Of a DNA stretch of 64,000 nucleotides, positions 60,641-64,000 are shown one piece after another. A program made the translations under genes and the position numbers. The notes under the pieces were generated by a model, which saw only the letters and a program-made list of their open reading frames with translations, did no database searches and was not told where the DNA came from. Position 1 is the first letter of the stretch; the number at the start of each line of letters is the position of its first letter. The stretch covers positions 4,085,617-4,149,616 of the forward strand of contig OX638346.1 of NCBI GenBank assembly GCA_951813515.1. Direction: 5' to 3'. Source of the DNA: an uncultured Pseudomonadales bacterium. Lineage in GTDB: Bacteria; Pseudomonadota; Gammaproteobacteria; Pseudomonadales; Azotimanducaceae.

Positions 60641-61792
60641 TCACGTCTCCTGCCGCAGAAGTTCGGCCCATGGGATGGACGACTCTCCGCTCTCCAGCGT
60701 CAGGTGGACCCGTTGCGACGTCCGCACGTCGCCTGGCTTCCCTTCGATCTCGAAGGTCGTGTCGATGTCGATCTCGTAGTTCATGCCGGCGACTACGCAC
60801 TCGTCCGCGATCACACGCGCCGCCTTGCCAAGTCCCCACAGGCGGTCCGTATCGACCAGCGCCCGAATGGCGTCCTCGCCGATGCCCTGTTCGAAGTACC
60901 GCCACCTGCCGAACACCTCCCTACTGTCGCCAAGCACTTCAGCGATCTCCGGGAAGTCGCCCTCGAGGCGCCCACGGCTGTCACCCGGCATTTCTTCGTA
61001 GAGCGCCAGCAGGTCATGCTTCTTGGCTGCCGTATCCAGCCGCGTGACGAGGATCGCCTTCATCCCCACCTCGCAGGCGAAGGCACTAGCCATTCCCGCG
61101 ACGAGGGCCGTGCCCATCCTCGCCATCAGTTCGCGGTTCGATGGCTTCTTGTAGACGGCAGGAATACGCCCGGCGACATGGATCGTTCCGTCGCCCGCCG
61201 TACCGTCGATACCGACCAACTGCGGTTCGCCGTACTCCAAGTCGGTCAGTGCGATCGCGGCCTTCTCGCGGGACAGGCTCTCGACACCTGCTAGGAACGC
61301 TCGCGCCTGCGCGTGCAGATAGCCTGCGGTCCCCGGTGGGAAATCATGCCGCGTCAAACGCCCGCCCTTCCGTCCTTCGGCCAAACTGGCTTTGATGCGC
61401 TGCTCGACTACCACCACGTCGCGGTCCATGTCCGGTAGGAGCTTGAGTACGAAGCCCGCGTTCGCCCTGTACATCGCCGGCTGCCCGACCCGCGCTGCTG
61501 CCATGTTGTCGTGCGCCTCTCGCTGCATGGCTTCGACCTCGTGCACGGCCTTCTCTTCGTCGACTGAACGACCGCAGAGCAAACACTCGATGTGATTCCA
61601 TCGGCCCGACGCGTCCCTCGTTCCTGCTATCGGCCCCCAGCAGTCCGCACATCGCCCACTGACGTCCACTACGCGGGCGGGCCCTGGTTTGAGATCTTCG
61701 GGGGACCGATCATCGAACTCCTCCCGGTGATCGAAGTTCTCTCGCGTCGCATTGCCCGTATCCTCGGGAGGCGACTCTCTCGTCCTTGCCAT
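60641..61792 (-). CDS. Zinc-ribbon protein with HEPN-like C-terminal half
   Basis: 383 residues from ATG 61792 with GGGGA ten bases upstream; the frame is open to 62107 but the extra part is unlike the body. A Cys4 ribbon (Cys48, Cys51, Cys70, Cys73 in CADCWGP and CLLCGRS) opens the protein. Around 215-300 there is a pattern typical of HEPN-like helices: LMARMGTALVAGMASAFACEVGMKAILV, then KKHDLLALYEEMPGDSRGRLE. HEPN proteins are often RNases or toxin parts. I cannot assign a family; the HEPN reading is tentative. Confidence 0.55.
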   Translation of the reverse strand: MARTRESPPEDTGNATRENFDHREEFDDRSPEDLKPGPARVVDVSGRCADCWGPIAGTRDASGRWNHIECLLCGRSVDEEKAVHEVEAMQREAHDNMAAARVGQPAMYRANAGFVLKLLPDMDRDVVVVEQRIKASLAEGRKGGRLTRHDFPPGTAGYLHAQARAFLAGVESLSREKAAIALTDLEYGEPQLVGIDGTAGDGTIHVAGRIPAVYKKPSNRELMARMGTALVAGMASAFACEVGMKAILVTRLDTAAKKHDLLALYEEMPGDSRGRLEGDFPEIAEVLGDSREVFGRWRYFEQGIGEDAIRALVDTDRLWGLGKAARVIADECVVAGMNYEIDIDTTFEIEGKPGDVRTSQRVHLTLESGESSIPWAELLRQET

Positions 61793-62121
61793 CAGCGCTT
61801 TTTCCCCGCAGCGATACCCACCACCGAACCACTCTCTGGTCCGGCGTGTCAACCACGGCCATCTTTCGACCGCAACGGCCATGTCCCCGTCGCGCTGTTT
61901 GGCGGCGGTACGCCCTTCAGAACCCGACGGCACCGCAGTTGCAGCGTTCTTGTCCGTCGAGGCTGGCCCAGTGTCACACGCGGTCAACCGAACGGTTCTC
62001 CGCTTCGCTCCGACCTCGCTAACGCGAGGTGACCGCCCTGCGCGCACGTGTCGCCCGTTCAGCCACCGACGCACTCCGCGTCGCAACCCTGAATCCGAGA
62101 ACCTCATGGACCTTCAACTTC
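61793..62121. other. Stretch without a clear gene
   Basis: About 330 bases. One minus-strand frame continues from the zinc-ribbon gene without motifs, and plus-strand frames do not show conserved patterns. I see no RNA gene or repeat here. Confidence 0.4.
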
Positions 62122-62519
62122 TCATCGCCCAGTGGAGCGCCAGACTCCCCGAGGGTTTCGTCCCGCACGCCGTCCTCCGGAACGGGCCGCCACGGTGCTC
62201 GCAGCCGCGATGCTCCAGGCCGGCCGCGCGCAAGTCCGACCGGGGATACTGGAAGAGTTGCGGCCCCTGCCGGACCCGACGGTCGAAATCCTGCAGGCGC
62301 GGCCGTCGCGCCCGGTCAACTCCTCACGCTCGGGCCAGTCGGGGCAGCGCCACACGGCGTCGATCTCGAACTCCGGCTCCTGAAGCGCCAACCGCATGAA
62401 CAGCTGCTCGAACCACCGTCCCTTCTCGGACTCGTCCCGGCTCTCCCAGCGGATTCTGCCAGAACCTCGCCGGCGGTCTGCTTGCCGCCGAAGTCCATCT
62501 TGGTCTGCTCGCCGTTCAC
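62122..62519 (-). pseudogene. Degenerate helicase/restriction-like gene fragment
   Basis: Minus strand. One frame reads MNGEQTKMDFGGKQTAGEVL; after a frameshift near 62430 another reads KGRWFEQLFMRLALQEPEFE, followed by IDAVWRCPDWPEREELTGRDG, then decays again. The pattern recalls the N-terminus of large DEAD/DEAH or type III restriction-like proteins, but the match is from memory only. Called a remnant because no frame stays open through it. Confidence 0.35.
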
Positions 62520-62532
62520 AAGACGACGCCGG

Positions 62533-62850
62533 TCATCGAACCGCGTGCACCTTGAGGTGCAGACCCTCGCGTTCCTGAAGGCAGCTGATGATCTCGAACA
62601 GATTGCGCGCCTGCGGATTGCCGTTCGGTCCGAGCATCCGCATCAGGCTCTTGGGCGACTTCGCGGTCAGCCCCCCGAGTTCCTGAAACCCAACGGTCGC
62701 GTTGATATAGTCGCGCAGGACAGACTTGCCAACGTCGACCTCGCCGGCGAGAAGGCACTGCACGCCTTCTTCGAGCATCGCCTCGCGAAAACCCGGATCG
62801 CGCGCTAGCCGCTCCCGGATCGTTATCCTGAAATCACGCGTCAATGGCAT
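62533..62850 (-). CDS. HigA-type antitoxin (XRE-like)
   Basis: 105 residues from ATG 62850. The start LTRDFRITIRERLARDPGF and middle EAMLEEGVQCLLAGEVDVGKSVLRDYINATVGF, then the helix-turn-helix region LGGLTAKSPKSLMRMLGPNGNPQARNLFEII, are typical of antidotes paired with RelE/HigB-like toxins. It begins five bases after the toxin gene and should bind the toxin and the operon's own operator. Confidence 0.85.
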   Translation of the reverse strand: MPLTRDFRITIRERLARDPGFREAMLEEGVQCLLAGEVDVGKSVLRDYINATVGFQELGGLTAKSPKSLMRMLGPNGNPQARNLFEIISCLQEREGLHLKVHAVR

Positions 62851-62855
62851 GGTTC

Positions 62856-63188
62856 TCAACCCTCCTGCCGCTTGTTCCGCCTGTACTCGCGCCACAACGC
62901 TACCGCGGCCTCGATGTCGCGTTGCTGGCGCGCCTTCGTTCCCCCGCCGAGAAGGATGATCAAGGCATCGCCATCCCGTCCGAAGTAGATCCGGTAGCCC
63001 GGGCCGAAGTCGATTCGGTACTCCAGTACGCCGCCACCGACGCCCTTCGCATTCGACAGGTTGCCCATCTCCATGCGGTACAGCGCGGTCGCCACGCGCG
63101 TGCCAGCGTGACGATCAAGGCCGCTGACCCAGCGACCGAAGGGGCTGCTTCCTCGGGCATCGACGAACTCCCCGATTTCGAACATCAA
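62856..63188 (-). CDS. HigB/RelE-type toxin
   Basis: 110 residues. Contains FEIGEFVDARGSSPFGRWVSGLDRH, LYRMEMGNLSNAKGVGGGVLEYRIDFGPGYRIYFGRDGDALIILLGGGTK and RDIEAAVALWREYR, a standard RelE/ParE-superfamily killer protein. These cut mRNA at the ribosome. The toxin is upstream of the antitoxin, the HigBA order. The pair lies in the accessory strip beside an integrase remnant, fitting stabilisation of a mobile segment. Confidence 0.88.
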   Translation of the reverse strand: MMFEIGEFVDARGSSPFGRWVSGLDRHAGTRVATALYRMEMGNLSNAKGVGGGVLEYRIDFGPGYRIYFGRDGDALIILLGGGTKARQQRDIEAAVALWREYRRNKRQEG

Positions 63189-63416
63189 GGCATGGTAACT
63201 GATGCGTTACCCAAATGCACTTGGCGATGCACTTGTCAGTGTCTGGGCGTCGCCAGTTTCACGGATGACGATTAAGTCTGGGCGTGCCGAAAAGACGAAG
63301 AATGGCGCTGGCCGCCTGCAACCGCCGGCTACAAGGGGCCTGACCGCTGAGCGCGGGCGGATCGCCGTAAGACGTGCAGACGATGCGTTGGCAACGTCTG
63401 GTTCACCAACGCGCGT

Positions 63417-63980
63417 CTAGGTGGCCCCCTGATCCCCCTTCATCTTGGCAAGCGCCAGAGCATCTTCATGTCCGGCTATGACCCGAGAGTTCCAATGCCC
63501 GTTCTCACGCTCAAACCGAACGACAGGGAGTCCTATGTCGGGCCGGGCGTACATTTCCCCGTTCGGCCAGAACTGGTAACGGACACCTTGCTCGTCATGG
63601 ATTTGCATGGACTCCTTCGCTATGCCCACCCGGACCAGTTCGAAGTAGTTGAAGAACGCCACATCGGGCGTTCGGATGAAATCCATCTGATGCCCTGCGA
63701 CTCCTTTGCTGTACGCCAGTTTCGAGCCGTGTGGAGGCATTTTGCCAACGGTGACTACCGTTGCCTTCAAAAGTCCGTAGCCGACCTCGTGGACTACGTT
63801 TTCGTCAAGCAGGTGTCGGCGCATCCGGTTGTTACGTGTCGTTTCATGCACGTACAGGTCGCCCTTGCCGTCTATTTGAAGGTAGTGGCATTGGCACTTG
63901 TAGAGCGGCCAGCCGTCCAGCAAGCCGCCTCGTTTCGTGTTGCAGTCCGGGCACGTCGGTTGCACGTTCCAATCGGCCAT
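63417..63980 (-). CDS. Hypothetical zinc-ribbon protein
   Basis: 187 residues. A Cys pair at 10/13 (CPDC) and another at 29/31 (YKCQC) suggest a small zinc ribbon at the N-terminus. The remainder has no recognised motif, though VARHEVGYGLL-like and PDVAFFNYFELVRVG segments look well structured. Stands alone behind the HigBA pair in the accessory strip. No function proposed. Confidence 0.5.
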   Translation of the reverse strand: MADWNVQPTCPDCNTKRGGLLDGWPLYKCQCHYLQIDGKGDLYVHETTRNNRMRRHLLDENVVHEVGYGLLKATVVTVGKMPPHGSKLAYSKGVAGHQMDFIRTPDVAFFNYFELVRVGIAKESMQIHDEQGVRYQFWPNGEMYARPDIGLPVVRFERENGHWNSRVIAGHEDALALAKMKGDQGAT

Positions 63981-64000
63981 GAAGTCTTGATGCCGCGTCC

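Overview
The window looks like a GC-rich gammaproteobacterial chromosome. Supporting signs are an AlaA transaminase very close to the E. coli type, an oadGAB Na+-pump operon, an enterobacterial-type PEP carboxylase, a sufBCDSATE operon, two CCA-encoding tRNA-Arg genes, and dense operons with 4-base ATGA/GTGA overlaps. I cannot name a genus. No rRNA or CRISPR array is visible. Most of the window reads as core genome; the last 5 kb (about 58.8-64 kb) reads as an accessory strip with decaying genes.

Layout. (1) 1-7.8 kb, minus strand: one operon for a MacAB/TolC-type exporter. It starts with a BlaI-like repressor behind an operator/promoter with an 11-bp perfect inverted repeat, then an M56 (BlaR1-type) membrane protease, a MacB, a MacA, a TolC-family lipoprotein and a second MacB cut by the window edge. 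The protease's C-terminal domain is visibly homologous to the periplasmic domain of the adjacent MacB, so it may sense through a copy of the transporter's own ectodomain. (2) 7.8-11.9 kb: msrB, alaA, a small membrane protein, an LhgO-type oxidase, a gamma-glutamylcyclotransferase and TusA. (3) 12.0-26.8 kb, plus strand: a roughly 14.7-kb cell-envelope cluster. It encodes a TPR protein, a repeat-rich lipoprotein, more lipoproteins, a PEGA-SUMF1 membrane protein, a MotA/ExbB-type channel, an actin/Hsp70-fold protein and three vWA proteins. The vWA proteins have a MotB/ExbD-like membrane helix with a buried Asp. I read this as an ion-driven stator-like machine with vWA heads, the best candidate in the window for an undescribed system. 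A 1.38-kb tandem duplication has doubled one vWA gene and left a chimeric junction ORF.

(4) 26.9-33.9 kb: a methyltransferase, a nested inverted-repeat element, and sufBCDSATE with a predicted leaderless sufB message. (5) 34-41 kb: two DUF2064/family-2 glycosyltransferases, tRNA-Arg(CCU), a ZnuD-like TonB receptor with His/Glu-rich loops next to a small exported His/Cys protein, and a DUF5916 outer-membrane protein. (6) 41-50.7 kb: oadBAG, tRNA-Arg(ACG), an epimerase/DUF4166 pair behind a strong promoter with a palindromic operator, a CDF-like transporter, a novel W-x3-D-P repeat protein and a hot-dog dehydratase. (7) 50.9-58.7 kb: a double GFA protein, divergent from an acetoacetate-decarboxylase-family/SDR/amidohydrolase operon, then PEP carboxylase and an ICMT-like protein. 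(8) 58.8-64 kb: a broken DUF3800 gene, a GST, an integrase remnant, a zinc-ribbon/HEPN-like protein, a degenerate helicase-like remnant, a HigBA-like toxin-antitoxin pair and an orphan zinc-ribbon protein.
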